In this document: positions 33,926 through 41,933 of the stretch, in pieces
Position numbering within the stretch: the first letter of the stretch is position 1
Layout of the letters: every line of letters begins with the position of its first letter
Assembly (NCBI GenBank): GCA_902786265.1
Contig: CADACE010000015.1
Coordinates: forward strand, 1-64,000
From: an uncultured Chloroflexota bacterium
GTDB taxonomy: Bacteria > Chloroflexota > Anaerolineae > Anaerolineales > Anaerolineaceae
Length of the DNA stretch: 64,000 bases
Direction: 5' to 3'
Made by a program: the position numbers and the translations under genes
Notes under the pieces: model-generated
What the model saw: the letters and a program-made list of their open reading frames with translations, nothing else
The model's database searches: none
Told to the model about the DNA's origin: nothing

Positions 33926-35548
33926 TTATACCGCGGCGATCCCAACAACAATCAAAAAAATCGTGGCAGCTGCAGCCAGACCAAAGAGGATCCAGCGCCA
34001 GATCCAGCCCCAGGTAATGGTATGGCATTTTTTGACTTCGCCATCGATCACCAGTTCTTTCAGCTGGATATAAGGTACGGGAGAGCGGCGATAGTAGCCG
34101 CGCGCAGTTACCACCTTGTCAAAATATTCCGGTGATTTGAAGATCGCGAAAATCTTATTGATCAGGAACAGCGGCTGTTCATAATCAAGGAAGATAATGC
34201 CGCTCTCATCCTGGATCACGAAATCTTCGTTGAAAACACAGCCCGGATTGCCGCGGCCGATGATCTTACCCTGCAGTTCACAGGGGATGCTGGTAATCTT
34301 CGAAACCTTCACCTCACCCAGCAGTCCGCGGACATTTGCCTTTGCAAATTCCTTCTTCGGATGTGAGTATCCGTATTTGAACAGCGAAGCCGCCATCGGG
34401 ACCAAAAGGAGAATACCGGCGTAGTAGATGTTCTTTCCCGGATCGAACAAAAGGAACAGGATCAGCCCGATGATAAAGGTCAGCCAGGGCAGGGACGCGA
34501 TCAGAACATCCTTTGCGAAATCATCCATATAGCTTTCCGGCTTTACCAGATCAAAGAGCACGTACGGTTCCTGACCATAAGCCGGAGACTGTTTGGCAAG
34601 TGCCTGCAGACGTTTGGAAATGAGCGGATGGGTCGAATTCAGTTCATAGATCGTCGCCCAGGGGTTCCAGAGATCCCATTTCATCGCGTTCTTGACGCTC
34701 TCTTTCGTAAATGAACCGGAAGCGTAACCGCTGATCGCCATCGCTTTGGAGCTCGGAGCGTCGGAGATACCCAATGTTGTGGCATTAGCGACAGACTGTC
34801 CGTTTTCCTGCTTTTCTTTCGTGCTCAGCCCGAAACCGATCTCCACCAGCGCGGTCGCCAACGCATTCGGATTGCGGGTGACCTCCGCGGAGAATTCATC
34901 CGCGTAGTATTCCCGGGAACGCGAAAGGTACAGGACAATATAGTTCGCGATGATATAAAGCAGCCAGGCGATCAAACCGATCAGTTTAACGGTCCCTTCA
35001 CCCTTGGAGCTGTCTTTGCTGCTGCTTGAAGATTTATATTTCATGCAGGCCTGATAGATCGCGTAAAGCACCATCGGGACCAGCTGCGCGACTGTCATCA
35101 CCAGCATATCATAATGCACCGCATGGCCAAGTTCATGCGCTACCACAGCTTTTACCTCATCCTCACTGAGCAGGTCAAAGATACCGCGGGTCAGGATCAC
35201 ACGCGCGTCATTCTTTGTATGGCCATAGGTAAAGGCATTCGGTGCCCCGTCATCAATATAACCGATGCGCGGCAGCTTCATGTTGTTGTCAGCACAGACG
35301 TCTGCAATATAATTCTTCAGATAATCCGGCAGTTCCGCATCAAATTTGGCCTTGTAAAACCATTTCATGTTCAGATCCGTCAGCCAGGGACTGAGAAGGA
35401 ACTGCAGGATCAAGCCGATGATGCCGCCGATCAGTGCGTAAATGACCGGTACATCAGTCATCCAGAAAATCAGAGCCAGAAATGCGACCAGCATGCCGAA
35501 CAAGCCGGTCAAGGTCAGCATTGAGATGCTCAAAATCTTACTTTTCAT
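33926..35548 (-). CDS. M48-family zinc metalloprotease (HtpX-like)
   Basis: This membrane protease is of the family that helps degrade misfolded membrane proteins. The 540-residue product has two N-terminal membrane helices (about 5-28 and 38-58), the HEXXH motif VAHELGHAVHYDM near residue 135, and a second cluster of helices around 145-220. The third zinc ligand Glu is expected in the SREYYADEFSAEV stretch near residue 218. It is much longer than E. coli HtpX (293), with an extra soluble and membrane-bound C-terminal region. The ribosome site AAAGGAGG is excellent. A LacI/cre-like operator sits 15 bp upstream of the start. Confidence 0.88.
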   Translation of the reverse strand: MKSKILSISMLTLTGLFGMLVAFLALIFWMTDVPVIYALIGGIIGLILQFLLSPWLTDLNMKWFYKAKFDAELPDYLKNYIADVCADNNMKLPRIGYIDDGAPNAFTYGHTKNDARVILTRGIFDLLSEDEVKAVVAHELGHAVHYDMLVMTVAQLVPMVLYAIYQACMKYKSSSSSKDSSKGEGTVKLIGLIAWLLYIIANYIVLYLSRSREYYADEFSAEVTRNPNALATALVEIGFGLSTKEKQENGQSVANATTLGISDAPSSKAMAISGYASGSFTKESVKNAMKWDLWNPWATIYELNSTHPLISKRLQALAKQSPAYGQEPYVLFDLVKPESYMDDFAKDVLIASLPWLTFIIGLILFLLFDPGKNIYYAGILLLVPMAASLFKYGYSHPKKEFAKANVRGLLGEVKVSKITSIPCELQGKIIGRGNPGCVFNEDFVIQDESGIIFLDYEQPLFLINKIFAIFKSPEYFDKVVTARGYYRRSPVPYIQLKELVIDGEVKKCHTITWGWIWRWILFGLAAAATIFLIVVGIAAV

Positions 35549-35562
35549 TATTTACCTCCTTT

Positions 35563-35576
35563 GGTAAACGTTTATA
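35563..35576. promoter_or_regulatory. LacI/CcpA-like operator upstream of the M48 protease
   Basis: GGTAAACGTTTATA matches the cre consensus TGWAARCGYTWWCW at 12 of 14 positions and contains the palindromic core GTAAACGTTTA. It lies 15-28 bp upstream of the start codon on the minus strand, so binding there would block the transcript. Confidence 0.5.
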
Positions 35577-35888
35577 CATTCACACGCAGAAACATGGATC
35601 TCAAAAGTGTTTTTCTGTTCTTCACTGCAGACTGAGCTGCTGCGGCAGAACCGCATGATCCTGCCAACAGTCACGGCCAGTCCTTCAAAAAAACGCTTTA
35701 CTAATTGAATTTGTTTCCCGAATAATTTTACTATGGTTTTGCCGGAATTTTCTGAGAGTGAGACTGTTCTTATATATTTTATATCAAACAGCTGCCATGA
35801 ATAACGACAAAACATACAGATTCGGTGAAAGAGAATCAGAATTTGACATTAACGTGAATAAAGGGTTAGAATAGAGGCAGAGGAAAAT
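35577..35888. other. Gap of 310 bp between divergent genes
   Basis: This is AT-rich sequence between the M48 protease (minus) and the membrane protein at 35889 (plus), so it must hold both promoters. I see no gene and no further repeat. A coding frame of 87 codons on the minus strand (35552-35815) has no ribosome site or recognisable composition and runs through the operator. Confidence 0.6.
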
Positions 35889-36380
35889 ATGTCTGACAGG
35901 TACATGCAGGAAAACACACAGGAAAAGCCGCCGAAACGGAAGTTCTGGCAGAATCTGCTGATCATGGACAGCGGAGATCTGAAGCGCCTGCTTTCCCTGA
36001 GTTCCATGATGCTGAGCTTTGCTTTGATCATTGTATACATTGTCGCCTACCTGCTGCTGATGACTCTTCTTGACCGTATCTTCGGACAGGGGCCGGTGTT
36101 ACTTGCCAATTTGGCAGAATCCCTGATCCCTGCGCTGATTGCCACCGCGGTAATCATGCTGACCTGGCCGATCTTCCGGGACAAACGTGTCCTGCCTGCC
36201 GCCTTCCTGTGGATGACTTTTTTTATTCTCCTGCTGTTCATAACCGTACTGATCGCGCTTCGCAATGATGCCGCTGCCCGGAACGCTTTTCTTTACACCT
36301 GTCTCTGGGACGTACTGCCATCATTGATCATCGGGAATCTGGCTGTCTGGCTGAAGTACCGTGCGTTTATTTATTTATAG
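35889..36380 (+). CDS. Small integral membrane protein
   Basis: The 163-residue protein has a basic cytoplasmic N-terminus (TQEKPPKRKFWQ) and four predicted membrane helices at about 40-65, 78-95, 103-122 and 133-158. I do not recognise the family. No transporter or enzyme motif is seen. AGAGGAAAAT gives a good ribosome site at the ATG. It is divergent from the M48 protease, and ends upstream of the ABC operon with about 230 bp between, so it is probably its own unit. Confidence 0.7.
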   Translation: MSDRYMQENTQEKPPKRKFWQNLLIMDSGDLKRLLSLSSMMLSFALIIVYIVAYLLLMTLLDRIFGQGPVLLANLAESLIPALIATAVIMLTWPIFRDKRVLPAAFLWMTFFILLLFITVLIALRNDAAARNAFLYTCLWDVLPSLIIGNLAVWLKYRAFIYL

Positions 36381-36473
36381 TAAACTGCAGCCCCGCTGTA
36401 TACTTTATAATTCATGACATTTGATTACTTTTATAAGCTGAAAGTCATTTTATAAAAAAATTTCCCTGATAAA

Positions 36474-36487
36474 TGTAAACGTTTCCG
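36474..36487. promoter_or_regulatory. LacI/CcpA-like operator upstream of the ABC importer operon
   Basis: TGTAAACGTTTCCG matches the cre consensus at 12 of 14 positions. The core GTAAACGTTT is the same as in the site before the M48 protease. It lies 127 bp upstream of the permease start, and a TATAAT box at 36500-36505 follows by 12 bp, so the site would overlap a -35 region. Confidence 0.5.
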
Positions 36488-36499
36488 ATTGTTATCGGA

Positions 36500-36505
36500 T
36501 ATAAT
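36500..36505 (+). promoter_or_regulatory. Candidate -10 box of the ABC importer operon
   Basis: TATAAT lies in the 230-bp gap before the permease gene, just after the cre-like site. No canonical -35 is at 17 bp, so the assignment is tentative. Confidence 0.35.
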
Positions 36506-36613
36506 CTTTAACTATCTAAGCCTGTTCTGAACCGGTTTAGTTTATTTCCGGCGTTTTGTTTGTGTCCAAAACGCATGATGTTGAATCAGCACATTATTAC
36601 CCGGAGGCATTAT

Positions 36614-38443
36614 ATGCAGAATGACACGCCGAAGTCACCATTTCGCTGGAAACGCATAAAGAATGCAATCATAAACGTTTTCACGAATCCTTACAATATC
36701 ATTGTACTGGTTTCTCTCGTCGTGCTGGTGTATTTTATCGTCGTTCCGCTTGGTGACATCATCGCTACGACCTTCAGAGTACAGCAGCGTGATATCCGCA
36801 GAATTCCTGGCAGCTCGGAGGGCGACTTTACGCTGTATTACTGGAACCGTCTGTTGTTCAGTGATGTCAGCTCGTCGCTTTTGTGGAAGCCGCTTATGAA
36901 TTCACTCATAATCGGGATTTCCGTATCAGTCCTCAGCATCCTGATCGGAGGGTTGCTGGCCTGGCTTGTAGTTCGTTCCGATATTCCATGGAAGCGGGGA
37001 CTTTCTCTCCTCATCATTATCCCGTACATTCTGCCCTCATGGAGCAAATCCATGGCATGGACGGCGGTCTTCAAAAATGCGAGGGTCGGAGGTGTTCCCG
37101 GCTTTCTGAACAGTATCGGCATCAATACGCCAGACTGGCTGGCATATGGGCCGATCCCGATCATCCTCGTGCTGACGATCCACTACTACGCATATGCCTA
37201 TTTACTCGGATCCTCGGCACTGCAGTCCATCAACAGTGAGCTGGAAGAAATGGGCGAGATCCAGGGTGCAAGCAAAATCAAGATCCTGGCACGGATCACC
37301 TTCCCGCTGGTGCTGCCGGCACTTCTCTCCGCGTTTATTCTGACCTTTTCCAAGTCTATCGGAACATTCTCCGTTCCGGCTTATCTGGGCTTCAAGGTGA
37401 ATTACAACACCATCTCGACCATGATCTATTCACAGTCGACTTCTTCAAATAAAGCAGTTGCTTACGCTATCGCGCTGATCCTGATCATGATCGCTTCTAT
37501 CAACATTTTTCTGAACCAAAGAGCGATCGGTGCCCGCAAGAGTTACGCGACGATCGGCGGTAAGGGCGGACGCAGTACCCTGCTGAAGCTGGGATCCTGG
37601 CGGACTCCGATCTTCATTATCGTCATGGTCTTCCTGACAATTGTCGTGATCCTGCCGCTGCTGATCCTCATCCTGCAAACCTTCATGATGGAACAGGGTA
37701 AATTCTCGTTGGACAACTTCACGCTGCATTACTGGCTGGGAGAAGAATTCTCCAAACCGACAGTCTATGAAGGCGAAGCCGGCATCTTCCGCAACAAATT
37801 GTTCTGGAACAGCCTGTGGAACACGATCAAGCTGGTTCTTTCCGTTTCCGTGATCGCCACATTGATCGGGCAGCTGATCGGTTACATCACTTCCCGCGGC
37901 CGGGGAAAATTCTCCGGGAAGCTGATTGAGCAGCTCGTGTTCATTCCATACCTGATCCCGTCCATCGCTTTCGGTGCCGTATATATGTCCATGTTCGCTG
38001 TCAGGCGGGGGATCATGCCCGCGCTTTACGGTACCTTCGCGCTGCTGATCCTCATCAGTACGGTAAAGAACCTGCCCTTCGCCGCACGTTCCGGGACATC
38101 TTCCATGATGCAGATCGGGATGGAACTGGAAGAAGCAGCCACAATTGAAGGCGCGTCCTTTGTGACCCGCTTCGCTCGGATCATCACACCGCTTTCAAAA
38201 GGAGGTTTCTTCTCCGGGTTCATGCTGATCTTTATCGGCGTCATGAAAGAGCTGGACTTACACATCCTGCTGCTGACACCAAAGATGTCAACACTCTCCT
38301 ACCTGGCTTTTTCATACAATAACGACAACAAGGAACCGTATGAATACGGCTGTGCGGTGATCATTTTCATTTTGACATATTTCTGCTACTGGGTCGCGGG
38401 GAAGATCGGTAAAGTCGATCTGGCAGGCAGTCTTGGAGGATAA
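36614..38443 (+). CDS. ABC transporter permease, fused two-domain type (iron(III)-type)
   Basis: The 609-residue protein is two permease domains in one chain, as in FbpB/AfuB iron(III) and related 2-aminoethylphosphonate importers. About 12 membrane helices are visible. Each half has an EAA loop: EEMGEIQGASKIKILARI near residue 205 and ELEEAATIEGASFVTRFARI near residue 500. The start at 36614 follows CCGGAGG; an 18-codon longer reading has no ribosome site. It is followed by its ATPase 12 bp later and by the binding protein, so it is the first gene of a three-gene importer. Confidence 0.9.
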   Translation: MQNDTPKSPFRWKRIKNAIINVFTNPYNIIVLVSLVVLVYFIVVPLGDIIATTFRVQQRDIRRIPGSSEGDFTLYYWNRLLFSDVSSSLLWKPLMNSLIIGISVSVLSILIGGLLAWLVVRSDIPWKRGLSLLIIIPYILPSWSKSMAWTAVFKNARVGGVPGFLNSIGINTPDWLAYGPIPIILVLTIHYYAYAYLLGSSALQSINSELEEMGEIQGASKIKILARITFPLVLPALLSAFILTFSKSIGTFSVPAYLGFKVNYNTISTMIYSQSTSSNKAVAYAIALILIMIASINIFLNQRAIGARKSYATIGGKGGRSTLLKLGSWRTPIFIIVMVFLTIVVILPLLILILQTFMMEQGKFSLDNFTLHYWLGEEFSKPTVYEGEAGIFRNKLFWNSLWNTIKLVLSVSVIATLIGQLIGYITSRGRGKFSGKLIEQLVFIPYLIPSIAFGAVYMSMFAVRRGIMPALYGTFALLILISTVKNLPFAARSGTSSMMQIGMELEEAATIEGASFVTRFARIITPLSKGGFFSGFMLIFIGVMKELDLHILLLTPKMSTLSYLAFSYNNDNKEPYEYGCAVIIFILTYFCYWVAGKIGKVDLAGSLGG

Positions 38444-38454
38444 AAGAGGATACT

Positions 38455-39594
38455 ATGAGCAGAATTGAATTAAAAAACGTCGATAAATTTTATGGCAGCA
38501 ACCATGTTTTGAAGAACCTGAACCTCACCATCGAGGACGGTGAATTCATGACGCTGCTGGGCCCTTCCGGCTGCGGCAAGACAACCACCCTGCGTGTACT
38601 TTCCGGTCTGGAAAACCCGCAGCACGGCGTGATCCTGATGGACGGCGAAGAGGTCGTCAACGCGGATGACCTGTACTTCATGCCGCCGTCAAAACGCGGA
38701 CTGAACCTGGTATTCCAATCTTATGCGCTGTGGCCGCACATGACTGTTTTCGAAAATGTCGCATTCGGTCTTTCCCTGAAGAAAATGCCAAAGGATGAGA
38801 TCAAAAAACGCGTCCAGGACGCGCTCAACCGCATGCAGATCGGAGAATTCAGTCAGCGTTATCCTTCCGAGCTTTCCGGCGGACAGCAGCAGCGTGTGGC
38901 CATCGCCCGCGCCATTGTTTCCGAACCGAAGCTTTTGCTGCTGGATGAACCGCTTTCCAACCTGGACGCCAAGCTGCGTATGGACATGCGCACTGAAATC
39001 AAGCGCCTGCACAAAGATCTCGGCACCACGGTTGTTTACGTTACCCATGACCAGACAGAAGCCTTGACCATGAGTACCCGCATCGCCATTTTCTTCAACG
39101 GCATCCTGGAACAGGTCGACACCCCGATCCACATCTATACCAACCCTGTCAGCCTGAAAGTCGCGGATTTCATCGGCAACCCGAAGACGAATTTCGTCGA
39201 TGCCAAAGGTGAGGTAAAGGACGGAAGACTTTATGTGGAATCCCACGTCGGTAACTTCGATTTCAACTCCAAATATTTCACTGGCGAGGAGATGCCCAAG
39301 GGGAAATTCGATGTGGTGCTGGGCATCCGTCCGGAACAGATCGTTCTCTATACTGACAACAGTGGAAACGTCGAAGGCCATATCTACAGCGTGCAGCCGT
39401 CAGGTTCAGAAACACTGGTACAGGTAAAGGTCAATGACACCATTCTGCTGGTCAAGGAAATCGGTTTGAAACGCTATCAGGAAGATCAGAAGGTTTCGCT
39501 GACTGTCCACTCTCATTTGATGACAGTATACAGCAAAGAAACCGGACGTCTGCTCAAATACGCGATAGAAATCGAAGAAGATCTGAATCAGTAA
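38455..39594 (+). CDS. ABC transporter ATP-binding protein (iron(III)/spermidine-type)
   Basis: The 379-residue ATPase has Walker A GPSGCGKTTT near residue 36, the signature LSGGQQQRVAIARA near residue 140, Walker B LLLLDEPLSNLD, and the His switch VTHDQTEAL. The C-terminal TOBE region (RPEQIVLYTDN onward) is typical of importers of the FbpC/PotA/MalK group. AGAGGATACT precedes the ATG. It powers the permease encoded just upstream. Confidence 0.93.
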   Translation: MSRIELKNVDKFYGSNHVLKNLNLTIEDGEFMTLLGPSGCGKTTTLRVLSGLENPQHGVILMDGEEVVNADDLYFMPPSKRGLNLVFQSYALWPHMTVFENVAFGLSLKKMPKDEIKKRVQDALNRMQIGEFSQRYPSELSGGQQQRVAIARAIVSEPKLLLLDEPLSNLDAKLRMDMRTEIKRLHKDLGTTVVYVTHDQTEALTMSTRIAIFFNGILEQVDTPIHIYTNPVSLKVADFIGNPKTNFVDAKGEVKDGRLYVESHVGNFDFNSKYFTGEEMPKGKFDVVLGIRPEQIVLYTDNSGNVEGHIYSVQPSGSETLVQVKVNDTILLVKEIGLKRYQEDQKVSLTVHSHLMTVYSKETGRLLKYAIEIEEDLNQ

Positions 39595-39601
39595 ACAACA
39601 G

Positions 39602-39635
39602 TCAGGGATCAGGAAACATGAATCCCGATCCCTGA
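39602..39635. repeat. Intergenic inverted repeat with TCAGGGATC ends
   Basis: TCAGGGATC (39602-39610) and GATCCCTGA (39627-39635) are exact complements around a 16-nt loop. The word TCAGGGATCAGG is also found at 2388-2399. It is placed between the ATPase and binding-protein genes, where a hairpin could adjust mRNA stability or the ratio of the two products (inference). Confidence 0.65.
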
Positions 39636-39690
39636 TATCAAAATTTGTGATCAACGTTCTTTTGAACGTAAAAATATTAATGGAGGCATA

Positions 39691-40860
39691 ATGAAAAACT
39701 CAAAGTTGTTAGTTCTGGTTATTTTGGCAATGCTTGTCAGCATGATTGCCGCCACGGCAGTCCATGCGGATGAAGCCTGGAAAGCCGCGAACATCGATGA
39801 CGGTTCCCAGACCACAGAAGAGCTCTATGAGCTTGCGAAACAGGAAGGCAAGGTCGTTGTTTATTCCATCTCCAGCCGTATGGATAAAGCCCTGGCTGCG
39901 TTCATGGAAGACTTCCCCGGCATCGAAGCTGAAGTGGTCAACATGAAGACCGATGTTGTCAAGGAAAAGGTCATGACCGAATACAAGAGCGGACTGAAAG
40001 GCGCCGACCTGGTTCATGTTTCCGACCTTGACGGTATGGTTTACAACGAATATGTTCTCGAAGGCGTTATGTATCCGTATTATCCGGATGACATCGTCGC
40101 CAAGATCGACACTGATACCTACTCCCTGGATGCCGGTTTCCCGCTCTACTGGGAACTGACCCAGTGGTTCTACAATGACCAGCTGCTGCCGGATGGCCCG
40201 GGTGTTGAATCCTGGTGGGATCTGACCAAACCGGAATGGAACGGCAAGCTCATCATCAACAACCTGCTGACCAACCATGACTACATCGCCCAGTTTGCCG
40301 CGTTTGTCGAATTTGCGGATGAACTTGAAGCCGATTACGAACGTGTCTTCGGCGAAAAGATCACCTACACCAACCCCGCCGGCAAGCAGAATGCCGCTTA
40401 TGAACTGGTTTACCGCCTGCTCTCCAATGACGTGGTCTTCACACAGTCTTCCGATGAAGCAGTCGAATCCGTCGGCGCTGATGGCGTGACAGAGGTCAAG
40501 CTGGCCTGGGGCCCGTCCTCCAAGATCCGCAACAACGTCAACAAGGGCTGGCACCTGCATGCTCTGAACATGACCCCGAAGGTGGGCGTTCCGAAACCGA
40601 ACTTCCTTTACATTGTTGACAGCTGCGAACATCCGAATGCCGCGAAGCTGCTGCTGCGCTACCTGGAAGGCGGCGATGACGGTAAAGGCCGCGGTACTGA
40701 ACAGTTCAACACCCTCGGCGGCTGGTATCTCCCGAATGACGTTGTACCGGAAGAAGGTTCCACACCTCTGTCCGAAATTCCGCTCTGGCCGAACCATCCT
40801 GAATTCGTCTACGTCGAAGTTCTGGACATGGAAGACTTCATCCTTTCGCTGCTTGGATAA
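39691..40860 (+). CDS. ABC transporter substrate-binding protein (iron(III)-type)
   Basis: A 389-residue exported solute-binding protein. The signal peptide is about residues 1-27 (MKNSKLLVLVILAML core, AVHA/D cut). The mature part has KVVVYSISSRMDKALAAFMEDFPG, the usual start of FbpA-type iron(III) or phosphonate binding proteins, and EWNGKLIINNLLTNHDYIAQF. No lipobox is seen, which would be unusual for a Gram-positive. It completes the importer with the two preceding genes, behind GGAGG. The exact cargo (Fe3+ versus an organic acid or phosphonate) is not settled by sequence. Confidence 0.88.
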   Translation: MKNSKLLVLVILAMLVSMIAATAVHADEAWKAANIDDGSQTTEELYELAKQEGKVVVYSISSRMDKALAAFMEDFPGIEAEVVNMKTDVVKEKVMTEYKSGLKGADLVHVSDLDGMVYNEYVLEGVMYPYYPDDIVAKIDTDTYSLDAGFPLYWELTQWFYNDQLLPDGPGVESWWDLTKPEWNGKLIINNLLTNHDYIAQFAAFVEFADELEADYERVFGEKITYTNPAGKQNAAYELVYRLLSNDVVFTQSSDEAVESVGADGVTEVKLAWGPSSKIRNNVNKGWHLHALNMTPKVGVPKPNFLYIVDSCEHPNAAKLLLRYLEGGDDGKGRGTEQFNTLGGWYLPNDVVPEEGSTPLSEIPLWPNHPEFVYVEVLDMEDFILSLLG

Positions 40861-40878
40861 TATAAAACACTGATACAT

Positions 40879-40917
40879 AAAAAAGACGGGGAGAGCATTC
40901 TTCCCGTCTTTTTTTGT
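40879..40917. terminator. Terminator after the ABC importer operon
   Basis: AAAAGACGGG (40881-40890) pairs with CCCGTCTTTT (40903-40912) with a long loop and a run of Ts. It also lies just after the minus-strand inositol monophosphatase gene (stop at 40933), so it probably serves both. Confidence 0.9.
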
Positions 40918-40932
40918 GTTTTTCAGTCTGTT

Positions 40933-41730
40933 TCAGGGAGCGATGTGGAACGGTTCCAATTCTTTTGTCATTTTCTCATGGAGCTCCGGATTCGCGATGA
41001 TGTAGTTATACGGCGGAACGAATGCGTCGGACACCCCGTCAAGCGCTGTGATCTTCACACCGGCTTCTTTGGCGATCACGAATCCTGCAGCCACATCCCA
41101 TGCCATCAGCTTTAATTCCCACATACCGTCAAGACGTCCGCAGGCAACGTAGCAGATCTCCAGTGCCGCTACACCGGTACGGCGAACTCCGGCCGTGGTC
41201 CGCATAAAATGTTCAAAGACCGGGAAGTTATTGGTGCGTGTTTTTTCCATCTGGCTGATGCTGAACCCGGTGACGAAAAGTGAATTTGTCAAATCGGTTC
41301 GCGGAGAAGTCTTGATAGGTTTGCCATTGACCCACGCGCCTTTTCCCTTTTCGGCATAAAAGCATTCATCACGCATCGGGTCATAAACGACACCCATGGT
41401 CAGTTCGCCTTTATATGCATATCCGATGGATACCGCGAAAAACGGGATCCCGTGGGCATAGTTCATCGTCCCGTCCAGCGGATCGATATACCAGACATGA
41501 TCGGCATCGCCGGTATGCTGGCCGGTTTCTTCCGTGATGATCATGTCGCCCGGATAAAGCTTATTAAGCTGATCAAGTATGAAGTTTTCGGATTTTTTAT
41601 CCATCTCAGTGACCAGATCATCCTGACGGGTCTTCATTTTGATATCGTGATGCTGTTCATACCCTTCTCTCAGGATCAACCCTGCCTGTTTAGCGATAAT
41701 GCAAATATCGTGTAAATCCCGCTGATTCAT
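40933..41730 (-). CDS. Inositol monophosphatase family protein
   Basis: A 265-residue Mg-dependent, Li-sensitive phosphatase acting on inositol phosphates or related sugar phosphates, possibly 3'-phosphoadenosine phosphate. Metal-site motifs are visible: MIITEETG near residue 69, the family hallmark YIDPLDGTMNYAHG near residue 82, and KLMAWDVAAGFVIAKEAG near residue 205. The length fits SuhB-like proteins. GGGAGGATTT precedes the ATG. It stands alone, convergent with the ABC importer operon. Confidence 0.9.
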   Translation of the reverse strand: MNQRDLHDICIIAKQAGLILREGYEQHHDIKMKTRQDDLVTEMDKKSENFILDQLNKLYPGDMIITEETGQHTGDADHVWYIDPLDGTMNYAHGIPFFAVSIGYAYKGELTMGVVYDPMRDECFYAEKGKGAWVNGKPIKTSPRTDLTNSLFVTGFSISQMEKTRTNNFPVFEHFMRTTAGVRRTGVAALEICYVACGRLDGMWELKLMAWDVAAGFVIAKEAGVKITALDGVSDAFVPPYNYIIANPELHEKMTKELEPFHIAP

Positions 41731-41880
41731 AGAAATCCTCCCTTTCCGTTTACTTATATATAATTTTACAATAATTTCTGTAAATCAACATTATTTTCGG
41801 AATTAAACCCACCGGATTCAGTGAAATTCTTCGACAGGTAAAGCACCGTACCTTTTGAAGAAGAACATCGGACAAGATAA

Positions 41881-41913
41881 CAGAAAGGGACCGGTTATGT
41901 CCAGTCCCTTCTG
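41881..41913 (-). terminator. Hairpin after clpB
   Basis: CAGAAAGGGA and TCCCTTCTG are complements with one bulged base, 20 bp after the clpB stop on the minus strand. The following bases are only moderately T-rich (CTTTCTGTTATCTTG), so it is a weaker terminator than others here. Confidence 0.5.
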
Positions 41914-41933
41914 TTCATAAAATCATTTCGGTT

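Noticed and set aside
39709..40878. Long minus-strand frame opposite the binding-protein gene
   Set aside because: It is a codon-bias shadow of a gene with a signal peptide and known family match on the plus strand.
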